Positions 1 to 6,647 of a stretch of 13,040 bases of DNA are shown here, one piece after another. The notes below the pieces were generated by a model, which saw nothing but the letters and a program-made list of their open reading frames with translations, made no database searches and had not been told where the DNA came from. This DNA comes from Synechococcales cyanobacterium 340R_concoct_173_sub. GTDB taxonomy: Bacteria > Cyanobacteriota > Cyanobacteriia > Leptolyngbyales > Leptolyngbyaceae. Numbering within the stretch: the first letter of the stretch is position 1; each line of letters begins with the position of its first letter. The stretch is taken from assembly GCA_025354065.1 (NCBI GenBank), contig JANXNM010000459.1, forward strand, positions 1 to 13,040. The letters are read 5' to 3'. The position numbers were made by a program, and so were the translations under genes.

Positions 1-146
1 TTTTTGAGTTGATAGAGAACGCCATCTAGAAGTTCTCGTTTGGTCCAATTAGAAGGTCTGGTCTGTTTTTTGGGAGGTAGCACTTCTAGCAGAAGCGGTT
101 CAAGGACTTCCCATTCTTTATCGGTTAGACTGCTGGAATAGACCAT
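1..146 (-). CDS. IS5-like transposase, N-terminal part, cut by window edge
   Basis: Reading the minus strand from the ATG at 146 gives about 48 residues, beginning MVYSSSLTDKEWEVLEPLL and continuing through TRPSNWTKRELLDGVLYQL to the window edge with no stop. This is the N-terminal helix-turn-helix-like region (DUF4096 type) of IS5/IS4-superfamily DDE transposases common in cyanobacteria. The LTDKEWEVLEPLL and W(T)KRELLDG(V/I)LYQL blocks are the recognisable parts. The catalytic DDE residues would lie beyond the window, so activity cannot be judged. The gene points away from the DUF4351 stump at 184-405, and its start lies only about 40 bp from that stump. That fits an element inserted into or beside it. 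Family assignment is from memory of the family pattern, not a search. Confidence 0.8.
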   Translation of the reverse strand, partial: MVYSSSLTDKEWEVLEPLLLEVLPPKKQTRPSNWTKRELLDGVLYQLK

Positions 147-180
147 AGGACTAGTGAATATGAGTTTTTTACGATGCTTT
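1..180 (-). mobile_element. End of an IS5-like insertion sequence (boundary approximate)
   Basis: The transposase start at 146 implies that the 5' end of the element lies shortly to its right, roughly between 160 and 190. I could not identify the terminal inverted repeat because the other end is outside the window, so the right boundary is an estimate. The adjoining DUF4351 reading frame is open back to position 184 and meets a TAG at 181-183, consistent with a junction close to this point. Confidence 0.55.
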
Positions 181-183
181 TAG

Positions 184-405
184 CATACCTTAGAATGTCA
201 AATAGGTTCTATGTGCGAGGCTCGGGAAGAAGGACGGGAAGAAGGACGACGAGAGCTTGTATTTATGCTGCTGAGTTATAAATTTGATGAATTGTCTATG
301 AAAAACCAAGCTCAGGTTCAAGCTCTAGAGTTCGATCGTCTACAGGCACTGAGTAAAGCGTTACTTAGATTTACTGATATTGTAGAGTTAGAGAATTGGT
401 TTTAA
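184..405 (+). pseudogene. 3' remnant of a DUF4351 / Rpn-type PD-(D/E)XK nuclease-transposase gene
   Basis: The frame ends at the TAA at 405 and translates as a charged linker (AREEGREEGRREL) followed by a DUF4351-like tail: MLLSYKFDELS, QVQALEFDRLQALSKALL and a final ELENWF. In cyanobacteria this tail closes proteins of about 250-330 residues that carry an Rpn-type PD-(D/E)XK nuclease domain in front. Here only about 65-70 residues survive and the nuclease domain is missing. The frame has a possible ATG at 211 with no good ribosome-binding site, and it is open back only to a TAG at 181-183. With an IS end immediately upstream, the simplest reading is a gene truncated by insertion. Translation of a small DUF4351-only peptide from 211 is possible but unsupported. 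Confidence 0.7.
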
Positions 406-461
406 CGGTTGCTGATTTGAGGAACTATGTATTTTCCACTACGTCCTGTAAGATACGTCGC

Positions 462-467
462 TACAAT
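462..467 (+). promoter_or_regulatory. Possible -10 box for the hydrolase gene
   Basis: TACAAT lies 30 bp before the ATG at 497, but there is no convincing -35 hexamer at 16-18 bp spacing. Position and match to the consensus -10 are the only support. Confidence 0.3.
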
Positions 468-483
468 TTGAGCGTGCAGACTT

Positions 484-489
484 AAGGAG
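484..489 (+). promoter_or_regulatory. Shine-Dalgarno site deciding the start at 497
   Basis: AAGGAG ends 7 nt before ATG 497. The in-frame TTG at 494 sits only 4 nt from it, so the ATG is the better start. Confidence 0.75.
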
Positions 490-496
490 AATTTTG

Positions 497-2110
497 ATGC
501 GTAGTGTCAGAAATAGTGTAATCAAGCAACTTGCGGGGACTTTGGTCTTCAGTCTAGGGATGGTTTTGGGGCCGATCGGTAGTAGTCAAGCTGCTGAAGA
601 AATTACGTTACGGTTTGGGCCATTTGAGCAGACTGTGAAGGTTGAAGAGGTGGAGAGCTATGCAAAAACGGGACAACTGTCTCCGAATCTGCAACTTTTT
701 AGCCCATTTTTAACGCCGTCTGTCCGTAAGGGACTCACGACAAAATTAGACCTGAATCCTAAAGTCGTGGGCCGCGTCGTGGGAGATCTACTTAAGTCGC
801 CCGCAGGTCAGCAGCTTATGGCAAATGTTCAAACGGCTTCTCCAGGATTAACGCCAGAAATGTTGCAGGTTGGGGTTTCGTTGGCGGCGGCTCAGTTTGG
901 TGCTGTGGATGCGATCGGAGTTTTGAGGACGATTCCGACCAAAACACTCACGATTGATTTGTCACAGGCTGCTGCGATCGCGTCAAAAATTAATCTGAAT
1001 TATTGGAAAAGCCAAGCCTTAGGCGGATTACTTGAAAAAAGTTTGTTTGTGGAGGACACCGCAAATTTTAAGAGTGCGATCGATCCGAGCGTCCCAGGAC
1101 CGATCGCATATCAGCGCCAGAGCTTGAAGCTGGTGGACGGGACGCGAAACGATCGGGAAGTTCCGGTTGATTTGTATTTGAGTGAGGCAGCGACCCCAGG
1201 ATCGCCCACGGTGGTTATTTCGCCAGGATTTGAAGCCAGTAAGAGCTTTCTCGGTTATTTGGGTAGCCATTTTGCATCTTATGGCATTAATACAATCGTT
1301 GTCGAGCATCCATCGGTATTGAATTTATTTAAGCTATCGGCATTTGATGTCGAGAAGTTGTTGCCTTCACAAGAATTGCTCGATCGTCCAAAGGATTTAC
1401 AGTTTGCATTGAATGAATTGGGCAAAGAATCTAATCTTAAACTCAATTTAAATCAAGTTGTAGTTCTAGGACATTCTATGGGCGGCTATGATGCGCTGGC
1501 GTTAGCGGGCGGTGAGCTTCAGCTTGATGAATTACGCCAATTCTGTCAGCAGCGTAATCGTTTAATTACCCGATCGCCAGCCGATTGGTTGCAATGTGCG
1601 GGTAAATCAATTAAAGAACGCAGCCTAAATTTAAAGGATAATCGAGTCATTGGGACTATTGTTCTGAATCCGGTTGCAGGTCAAATTTTTGGGAAGTCAG
1701 GATTGAAGCAGTTAACAACGCCAACGTTGATGCTAACGAGTACTGAAGATGCCTTGACTCCCACCTTTGATCAGCAATTACAGCCCTTTATGCAATTACC
1801 TACGCCAAAGTATTTGATTACTGCGATCGGTGCAACTCATTTAAGTGTGAGCGATCGGTTTAATGCAAAGAATGATGACAAGGCGTTAATTAAAGAACGT
1901 GTCGGATCAGATACTGAAAATCTTCGAGCTGTTGTACGCGGGACGAGTTTAGCCTTTGTAAAGCAGTTTATGAACGATCGCGATCAATACAAACCATTCC
2001 TAACATCAGGATATGTTCAATCACGATCGACTTCTAATTTGCCTTTGCGATTGAATTCCGAATTGCCGAGCAGTATTAGTAGACTTTTGAATTTGGCTGG
2101 AGTGTTTTAG
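497..2110 (+). CDS. Secreted alpha/beta hydrolase with DUF1400 N-terminal domain
   Basis: Predicted exported serine hydrolase of 537 residues. Residues 1-33 form a signal peptide: basic start MRSVRNSVIK, hydrophobic core, and a likely cleavage after SQA/SQAA. Residues about 34-165 match the cyanobacterial DUF1400 pattern (EITLRFGPFEQTVKVEEVE, then an alpha-helical part). The alpha/beta hydrolase fold follows, with the nucleophile elbow G-H-S-M-G-G (Ser327), a likely acid Asp418 in TSTEDAL and His448 in GATHLS, so the catalytic triad appears complete. Substrate is unknown; members are annotated only as hydrolases or putative lipases/esterases. The gene stands alone: an IS and a DUF4351 stump lie upstream, and the convergent nuclease-like gene is separated from it by a hairpin. 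The ATG at 497 is chosen because AAGGAG is well placed. Confidence 0.87.
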   Translation: MRSVRNSVIKQLAGTLVFSLGMVLGPIGSSQAAEEITLRFGPFEQTVKVEEVESYAKTGQLSPNLQLFSPFLTPSVRKGLTTKLDLNPKVVGRVVGDLLKSPAGQQLMANVQTASPGLTPEMLQVGVSLAAAQFGAVDAIGVLRTIPTKTLTIDLSQAAAIASKINLNYWKSQALGGLLEKSLFVEDTANFKSAIDPSVPGPIAYQRQSLKLVDGTRNDREVPVDLYLSEAATPGSPTVVISPGFEASKSFLGYLGSHFASYGINTIVVEHPSVLNLFKLSAFDVEKLLPSQELLDRPKDLQFALNELGKESNLKLNLNQVVVLGHSMGGYDALALAGGELQLDELRQFCQQRNRLITRSPADWLQCAGKSIKERSLNLKDNRVIGTIVLNPVAGQIFGKSGLKQLTTPTLMLTSTEDALTPTFDQQLQPFMQLPTPKYLITAIGATHLSVSDRFNAKNDDKALIKERVGSDTENLRAVVRGTSLAFVKQFMNDRDQYKPFLTSGYVQSRSTSNLPLRLNSELPSSISRLLNLAGVF

Positions 2111-2178
2111 TGAAATTCAAAATGTACTGAAAAGCAAATCCAAAGTCCGAAGTTTTCCTGTGGTGGGAGAAGCAATCA

Positions 2179-2216
2179 CCCTATGATCATTTACAAAGTT
2201 GAAATTGATCATAGGG
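2179..2216. terminator. Perfect 11-bp hairpin between convergent genes
   Basis: CCCTATGATCA at 2179-2189 pairs perfectly with TGATCATAGGG at 2206-2216 across a 16-nt loop. It sits between the stops of two convergent genes (2110 and 2249), where a shared bidirectional terminator is expected. Neither side carries a proper T-run, so it is not a classic intrinsic terminator. It may instead stabilise mRNA ends or be a protein-binding palindrome. Confidence 0.5.
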
Positions 2217-2248
2217 CAATCGTATTCAGGTTGATTCCTTTAGATTTG

Positions 2249-2863
2249 CTATGGAGATTCCTGTGTCAATCGTTTCATGATTCTCAGAACCATTGCCAAA
2301 TCATCATCATTATCTAAAACGAACTCTTTCGATCGTCCGTAATAAGGCACTTCCTGCTGCGCCAACTTCAGAAAAACAAAGTTACTGCCATTCGTCACCC
2401 AGCCATAGACAGGATGTCCTGGATTTGGTGCGCCGAGCATGTAGGACAATACCTGCGGAATCCCGACTTTTAGCGATAACTCTGCCCGCTTAGATTCAAT
2501 CACCAAAACCCAAAACTGTTCCTTTAGCACCAGAACATCCATCCGGCCCCGCACTGAAAAATCACCACTATCGACCACAATTTCTACTTCTTCTTCGGTA
2601 CTGATATAAAACGGTGGAAAAAACAATCCGGCTAAATCTAGGAGTGGAGAGACTATTGCTAACTTCACTGTGCTTTCTAGAATCGATCGTCGGGTCAGAT
2701 TTTCATAGGCTGCGCGGACCCGTAGAAGGCGTTCCTGCTCGCGATCGTTCAACTCTGGTAATGCTTCATTCCATTCCGGGAAAAAATCCTCTTCTGCCTG
2801 AACCAGTCCAAAGCGGTGTTCCAATATGTATAGCGTGACTTTATCGGCAGATAGGGTTTGCAT
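2249..2863 (-). CDS. PD-(D/E)XK nuclease-like protein (type I restriction R-subunit N-terminal type)
   Basis: 204 residues. The middle carries a PD-(D/E)XK-like core: Asp109 in GRMDVLVL, then Glu123-x-Lys125 in VIESKR, with Gln137 in PQVLSYML resembling the QxxxY helix after the core in HsdR-type nucleases. Glu63 in the preceding helix could complete the metal site. Proteins of this kind resemble the nuclease domain of type I restriction R subunits, but no helicase domain and no hsdM or hsdS gene are present here. It is therefore a stand-alone nuclease-like protein of unknown target. The stop is TAG at 2249-2251. The ATG at 2861-2863 has AAGGA about 10 nt upstream. It is convergent with the hydrolase gene, and the 400-bp spacer behind it separates it from the divergently oriented Abi gene. 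Confidence 0.72.
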   Translation of the reverse strand: MQTLSADKVTLYILEHRFGLVQAEEDFFPEWNEALPELNDREQERLLRVRAAYENLTRRSILESTVKLAIVSPLLDLAGLFFPPFYISTEEEVEIVVDSGDFSVRGRMDVLVLKEQFWVLVIESKRAELSLKVGIPQVLSYMLGAPNPGHPVYGWVTNGSNFVFLKLAQQEVPYYGRSKEFVLDNDDDLAMVLRIMKRLTQESP

Positions 2864-3017
2864 TAGACCTGTTCCTTTTCCATTCGAGGTATGGTCTCGA
2901 TTAACCAGATTAATTGTGAGTTTATTTTAGCGTGAGTCGAGGTGAATCGTTCTGGTGAATGCCTTTAGGTTAGCGAATGAGAAGCGATGGCCTATGGATT
3001 GGCACCGATCACCCCTT

Positions 3018-3056
3018 CCCCACTGGCAAATCATCGGATGAACGATCGTCTCTCAC
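3018..3056 (+). repeat. Upstream copy of ~40-bp imperfect direct repeat flanking the Abi gene
   Basis: This segment matches 4166-4205 at about 33 of 40 aligned positions with a single 1-nt gap. Both copies read CCCCACT, GCAAA, TCAT, GGATGA, CGATCG and finally CTCAC. A looser match extends leftwards to ACCGATC at 3004 and 4157. Both copies are in the same orientation and neither lies in a recognised gene. Confidence 0.65.
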
Positions 3057-3171
3057 GACCCATTCAAACACGATCGTCCTTCAACTCCACCATCACCGAA
3101 AAAATCGACCTCCACAAGTGTCACTCTAATGACTAGGTTCGATCGGTAGAACGACTGGCCCTAGCAAGTCT

Positions 3172-3199
3172 TTGCATCTGGTCACATCTGAGTTATGCT
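3172..3199 (+). promoter_or_regulatory. Possible sigma-70 type promoter of the Abi gene
   Basis: TTGCAT (3172-3177) and TATGCT (3194-3199) are spaced by 16 bp. Each matches its consensus only partly. Transcription would start near 3206, just before the stem-loop at 3213. Confidence 0.35.
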
Positions 3200-3212
3200 A
3201 AACAATAACAAT

Positions 3213-3250
3213 ACCCCCCACGCCTATCAACGATGCGCACCATGGGGGGT
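3213..3250 (+). repeat. C6/G6 stem-loop at the 5' end of the Abi transcript
   Basis: ACCCCCCA (3213-3220) is perfectly complementary to TGGGGGGT (3243-3250), with a 22-nt loop. The loop contains the ATG at 3233, and the ATG at 3242 overlaps the stem edge, so RNA folding here would affect initiation at either codon. The right arm is followed by TCCTCTTT, a poor T-tract, so attenuation is possible but weakly supported. Confidence 0.55.
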
Positions 3251-3271
3251 TCCTCTTTGCGACTTGCATTC

Positions 3272-4150
3272 ATGAAATTTGACAAACTAGCCCTGACTAT
3301 TGAAGAGCAAATCGACCTCCTCCTCACGCGTGGTCTTGTCGTATCCGATCGAGATCAAGCACGCCACTATCTGACCCATCTGAATTACTATCGCCTTGGT
3401 GCTTATTGGCTACCGTTTGAATTGAACCATGCCTCTCACCAATTTAAACCAAACACCCACTTTGAAGCAGTACTCAATTTGTATCTGTTCGATAGAGAAT
3501 TACGTCTACTGGTGATGGATGCCATAGAACGAATAGAAGTCTCCATCCGAGCAGTATGGGCTTATCAAATGGCTTATCGTCATGGCGCTCACTGCCATTT
3601 ACGCCGCGAATTATTCAAACCTAAGTGGAATTATGATCACCACTGCGATGCACTCAAAAAGGAAGTGTCTCGCAGCAATGAAGGATTCATTTGTCACCTT
3701 CAGAAAACCTATGATGAAGATCTACCGCCCATTTGGGCAATGGTAGAAGTCATGAGCTTTGGCAAAATCTCAAACTGGTATAACAACACCCGTTGCGGTC
3801 AAGATCGAAATGCTGTTGCTGTGAGCTATGGACCAGATGAAAAGATCCTAACATCCTTACTCCATCATCTGACAATTGTTCGGAACTTCTGTGCTCACCA
3901 CGCAAGACTATGGAATCGAGAATTTACAGTTATACCAACGTTGCCGAAGCAAGAAATGGTATCTTTGTGCAAAACAGACACTCGAAAAATCTACAATACA
4001 TTAACTTTGATACTCTACCTTATGAACCAGATCAGCCCAGGGCATCACTGGAAAGAACGTTTCATGGATTTACTGAAGCATCACAATATCGATACAGCAT
4101 CCATGGGGTTTCCAAGTGACTGGAAAGTTCGACCGTTGTGGATGTCTTGA
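3272..4150 (+). CDS. Abi family (Abi_2; AbiD/AbiF-like) abortive-infection protein
   Basis: 292 residues from ATG 3272 (305 if ATG 3233 is used). It shows the Abi_2 family layout: the N-terminal block [19 protein letters not shown]; the hallmark [58 protein letters not shown]; and near the C-terminus [14 protein letters not shown]. That last block fits the R-x4-6-H signature of HEPN RNase-like folds. Members of this family in lactococci abort phage infection; whether this one does is inference. I prefer ATG 3272 because homologues as I recall them begin with the [13 protein letters not shown] block and the 13 extra residues show no family pattern. No start has a clear Shine-Dalgarno site. The gene is monocistronic, with an imperfect direct repeat on each side and an MNT remnant downstream, as in a defence patch. 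Confidence 0.83.
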   Translation: MKFDKLALTIEEQIDLLLTRGLVVSDRDQARHYLTHLNYYRLGAYWLPFELNHASHQFKPNTHFEAVLNLYLFDRELRLLVMDAIERIEVSIRAVWAYQMAYRHGAHCHLRRELFKPKWNYDHHCDALKKEVSRSNEGFICHLQKTYDEDLPPIWAMVEVMSFGKISNWYNNTRCGQDRNAVAVSYGPDEKILTSLLHHLTIVRNFCAHHARLWNREFTVIPTLPKQEMVSLCKTDTRKIYNTLTLILYLMNQISPGHHWKERFMDLLKHHNIDTASMGFPSDWKVRPLWMS

Positions 4151-4165
4151 TAATAAACCGATCGC

Positions 4166-4205
4166 CCCCACTTGCAAAATCATTGGATGAGCGATCGCTA
4201 CTCAC
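4166..4205 (+). repeat. Downstream copy of ~40-bp imperfect direct repeat flanking the Abi gene
   Basis: Partner of 3018-3056, starting 15 bp after the Abi stop codon (the looser match begins 7 bp after it). It contains a full HIP1 octamer at 4191-4198 where the upstream copy reads ACGATCGT. Confidence 0.65.
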
Positions 4206-4288
4206 CATACAAAATATAATAGAATCAACACATTCCGATCGTTCTGAGTCAACACTATGGATACCACCCTCTATTCCAAAAATATTGA

Positions 4289-4411
4289 ATGACCGATCGA
4301 AAAATTGCTGACTTTTGCGATCGGTAAAGCATTATCGAATTTGCACTTTTTGGCTCTGTGCTACGAAATGACTTTCGGGATGACAGTGACATTGACGTTC
4401 TCGTAACCATT
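4289..4411 (+). pseudogene. Remnant of an MntA-like nucleotidyltransferase (MNT) gene
   Basis: From ATG 4289 the frame reads MTDRKIADFCDR, hits a TAA at 4325-4327, and continues in the same frame as SIIEFALFGSVLRNDFR then DDSDIDVLVTI. This contains the complete G-S-x10-D-x-D nucleotidyltransferase signature and the usual N-terminal helix of small MNT proteins, which are about 100 residues long. In HEPN/MNT modules MntA AMPylates and silences its HEPN toxin partner. Here similarity ends near 4411, about 40 codons are left, and no HEPN gene follows: the convergent cyclase stop codon is at 4425. The TAA interrupts the coding frame without a frameshift, so a recent nonsense mutation plus a 3' deletion is the likely history. 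Not known from sequence alone: whether a second start after the stop is used. Confidence 0.7.
4292..4325. repeat. Interrupted inverted repeat inside the MNT remnant
   Basis: ACCGATCG (4292-4299) pairs with CGATCGGT (4318-4325). After one mismatch, AAAA (4301-4304) pairs with TTTT (4313-4316), leaving an 8-nt loop. It lies downstream of the cyclase stop on the minus strand and is followed there by a short T-rich stretch about 10 nt away, so it could help end the cyclase transcript. Confidence 0.4.
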
Positions 4412-4424
4412 AAACTATTCTGTA

Positions 4425-5807
4425 TCAATAATCGACTCTTCCACGTTTTGCAATCAGATACCAAGTTTCTAGCTTGCCTTTGCCTTTAACATCTATTTCA
4501 CCTTGAGATTCACAAATGAACTCATTCCCTAACAAATCATAAGTAGCGCGACTGATTTGAATCTTGCCAACTTCACCATGAGATTCCATACGGCTAGCCG
4601 TATTAACAGTATCGCCCCATAAATCATACATTAGTTTTTGTTGACCAATCACACCTGCCACTACTCCACCACTATGAATCCCAATACGGAGATTAATAGG
4701 ATAACGATATTTTTGAGCAAAATTATTGATATAGCGTACAAGATCAATTGCCAAAGATGCGATCGCTTGGGCATGGTCTGGGCGTGGATTTGGCACACCA
4801 GATGCGACCATATAACAATCTCCGATCGTTTTGATTTTTTCGACACCATGATGCTCAACCAATCGATCGAATTCACTAAAAAGTTCATTTAGTAACGTAA
4901 TCAATTCAGTCGGTGTCAGCTTCTCCGACAACGGCGTGAAATTTGCGATATCTGCAAACAAAATACTCGCGATCGGGTATTCCTGAGCAATTGTGCTTCG
5001 ATTTTGAGTTAAACGTTTAGCAATCTTTTGGGGCAAAATACTGAATAGAAGACTTTCCGATCGTCGCTTTTCATAGGCCAATGCTTGCCGTTGTAAAAAT
5101 TCAATACGAGCAGAAGCTTCCAGCATATAGCTAACAAACATACCCGCAATATTCATAAAACTAAGATAGAACAAATTACCAATCAAAAATGTGGTCTCAG
5201 TAGATGATTGCAGCACCATCGCTTTCCAAACGCCCAGCACCGTATAAACAAACATCATGGTCCAACCCAAGAATGTCGCATACCCAAATCTCAGGCGCGA
5301 AAAATGAACGGCTAAAATTACAAATACTAATCCCAAAAAATACATACGATGGGCCACTTCACTAGGCAATGCGATCGCCATAATCGCAATCAATCCCACA
5401 GCTCCAAACAAATGGGTCATTCCCGCTAATTTTGGAATTAATTTAGACCATTTAACCCGAAAACTTAGCGCCCATACTAGGGTATAAACTGGACAGATTA
5501 AGACATAGCGAATGAACCAAGCTTTGGGATAGGTAATAGGTAAAGTCCATAAATCAGCCAAACCAAAGACAACGTATCCCGCGATCGCCACAAGTAATGT
5601 TGCCCGTGAAAACAGAAGTGATGTCTTACTATAAAAAACCTGAAACAGTCGTTCATCTTCCCGTGGAAAACGAAGACGATACGCCGTTTCTATCTTTGCT
5701 TCTAGGCTCAATTCGGTTATTTCATCGTCAATAGGAAGCTGCGGAAACACTGTTATGGGCAATTGATGGCCCTGCTCCGAAAATCCTTGGGGAGTTTGAA
5801 TAGTCAT
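4425..5807 (-). CDS. Membrane-anchored class III adenylate-type nucleotidyl cyclase
   Basis: 460 residues, numbered from ATG 5807. The N-terminal cytosolic stretch (1-65) is followed by about six hydrophobic segments between residues 67 and 228, then a helical linker (LEASARIEFLQRQALAYEKRR) and a cyclase homology domain from about 255 to 455. Metal-binding aspartates are Asp286 (LFADIANFT) and Asp330 (KTIGDCYM). The adenine-selecting pair is Lys326 and Asp395 (YDLWGDTVN), rather than the Glu/Cys of guanylate cyclases. Transition-state Asn402 and Arg406 are in NTASRME. All catalytic residues are present, so it should make cAMP from ATP at the inner membrane. No periplasmic sensor domain is seen. 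It starts 28 nt after the ABC ATPase stop, suggesting cotranscription. GTG 5813 is rejected because it overlaps the Shine-Dalgarno site. Confidence 0.9.
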   Translation of the reverse strand: MTIQTPQGFSEQGHQLPITVFPQLPIDDEITELSLEAKIETAYRLRFPREDERLFQVFYSKTSLLFSRATLLVAIAGYVVFGLADLWTLPITYPKAWFIRYVLICPVYTLVWALSFRVKWSKLIPKLAGMTHLFGAVGLIAIMAIALPSEVAHRMYFLGLVFVILAVHFSRLRFGYATFLGWTMMFVYTVLGVWKAMVLQSSTETTFLIGNLFYLSFMNIAGMFVSYMLEASARIEFLQRQALAYEKRRSESLLFSILPQKIAKRLTQNRSTIAQEYPIASILFADIANFTPLSEKLTPTELITLLNELFSEFDRLVEHHGVEKIKTIGDCYMVASGVPNPRPDHAQAIASLAIDLVRYINNFAQKYRYPINLRIGIHSGGVVAGVIGQQKLMYDLWGDTVNTASRMESHGEVGKIQISRATYDLLGNEFICESQGEIDVKGKGKLETWYLIAKRGRVDY

Positions 5808-5812
5808 ATGCA

Positions 5813-5817
5813 CCCTC
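5813..5817 (-). promoter_or_regulatory. Shine-Dalgarno site deciding the cyclase start
   Basis: GAGGG on the minus strand lies 5 nt before ATG 5807. The in-frame upstream GTG (5811-5813) shares a base with it and therefore cannot use it. Confidence 0.7.
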
Positions 5818-5835
5818 GGCCTAATGAGAATGCAA

Positions 5836-6630
5836 TCATCCTAGCAATAAGGCATCATCTGAAACCTGATTTCCCTGAAGTTGTTCAAATTGCTTCAACA
5901 AATCCGCCACAGTCAACTTCGATCGGGCTTCACCACTCAAATCAAAAATAATTTGTCCCTCATGTAACATAATCGTCCGATCGCCCCAAATCAATGCCTG
6001 CTTCATACTGTGCGTCACCATTAGCGTCGTCAGGTTGCGGTCGCGAACCATCCGATCGGTCAAGCCCATCACATAGTCAGCCGTTTTTGGATCAAGGGCG
6101 GCTGTATGTTCATCTAATAGCAACATCTGATTAGGCGCGAGGGTAGCCATAAGCAGACTCACGGCTTGCCGCTGTCCCCCAGAAAGCAATCCCATTCGAT
6201 CGCTCAGCCGCGTTTCAAGCCCGAGTCCAAGGTTAGCGAGTTGCGTTTGACAGTACGATCGAAATGATGCGTCCAATGCAGGTTTCAGCATTCGTGCCCT
6301 TCCCCGTTTCGCCGCCAACGCAAGATTTTCTTCAATCGTCAAATCCGCACAAGATCCCATCAATGGATTCTGAAAGACCCTAGCCACTAACTTTGCCCTG
6401 TGCGCCGCATCCCAACTCGTGACATCAAGATCCCCAATTTTGACCGTACCAAAGTCCGATCGAATTTCCCCACTCAATACATTCAACAACGTCGATTTAC
6501 CCGCCCCATTACTCCCAATCACCGTCACAAACTGTCCCTCTGGAATCTTCAATGACAGATTATTCAATGCCGTTTTTTCCAAAGCTGTCCGAGAATTAAA
6601 TGTAACCTGAACCCTATTCAAAGAAATCAT
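5836..6630 (-). CDS. ABC transporter ATP-binding protein (COG1101 / TrpZ-like type)
   Basis: 264 residues, the usual length for a single ABC ATPase. Motifs in order: Walker A GSNGAGKST (39-47), Q-loop Gln87 in RVFQNP, ABC signature LSGGQ (149-153), Walker B MLLLDEH with Asp173 and Glu174, D-loop AALD, and switch His207 in VTHSMKQAL. MGSCADLTIEENLALA after the Q-loop, and DEHTAALDPKTA, are characteristic of the ATPase that pairs with COG4120 permeases, a group that includes the streptococcal tryptophan system TrpXYZ. It would power uptake of a small solute, perhaps an amino acid; the substrate is not determinable here. The start at 6630 follows GGAG on the minus strand. The gene lies 17 nt after the permease and 28 nt before the cyclase, so one operon is likely. 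Confidence 0.9.
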   Translation of the reverse strand: MISLNRVQVTFNSRTALEKTALNNLSLKIPEGQFVTVIGSNGAGKSTLLNVLSGEIRSDFGTVKIGDLDVTSWDAAHRAKLVARVFQNPLMGSCADLTIEENLALAAKRGRARMLKPALDASFRSYCQTQLANLGLGLETRLSDRMGLLSGGQRQAVSLLMATLAPNQMLLLDEHTAALDPKTADYVMGLTDRMVRDRNLTTLMVTHSMKQALIWGDRTIMLHEGQIIFDLSGEARSKLTVADLLKQFEQLQGNQVSDDALLLG

Positions 6631-6647
6631 ACCTAAATCTCCAATTC

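Larger units (their letters stand above)
2864..3271. other. Non-coding spacer between the nuclease-like gene and the Abi gene
   Basis: About 400 bp between divergent genes. It holds one copy of a 40-bp imperfect repeat (3018-3056), a possible promoter (3172-3199) and a C6/G6 stem-loop (3213-3250). A plus-strand frame of about 50 codons starting near 2978 has no recognisable protein pattern, so I treat it as chance. Nothing else is evident. Confidence 0.6.

Noticed and set aside
1028..1309. Minus-strand ORF of 93 codons inside the hydrolase gene
   Set aside because: Antisense to a well-supported coding region with a catalytic triad; its translation has no recognisable pattern.
2978..3130. Plus-strand frame of about 50 codons before the Abi gene
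   Set aside because: No ribosome-binding site, no recognisable composition, and it runs through the repeat unit.
3213..3257. Stem-loop before the Abi gene as an intrinsic terminator of an upstream transcript
   Set aside because: No plus-strand gene ends upstream and the following TCCTCTTT is a poor U-tract; a leader structure is more likely.
4255..4464. Minus-strand ORF of 69 codons at the cyclase 3' end
   Set aside because: It overlaps the cyclase C-terminus out of frame and is antisense to the recognisable MNT remnant.
4638..4892. Paired plus- and minus-strand ORFs (84 and 75 codons) inside the cyclase gene
   Set aside because: Both are alternative frames of the cyclase catalytic domain, whose own frame carries every active-site residue.
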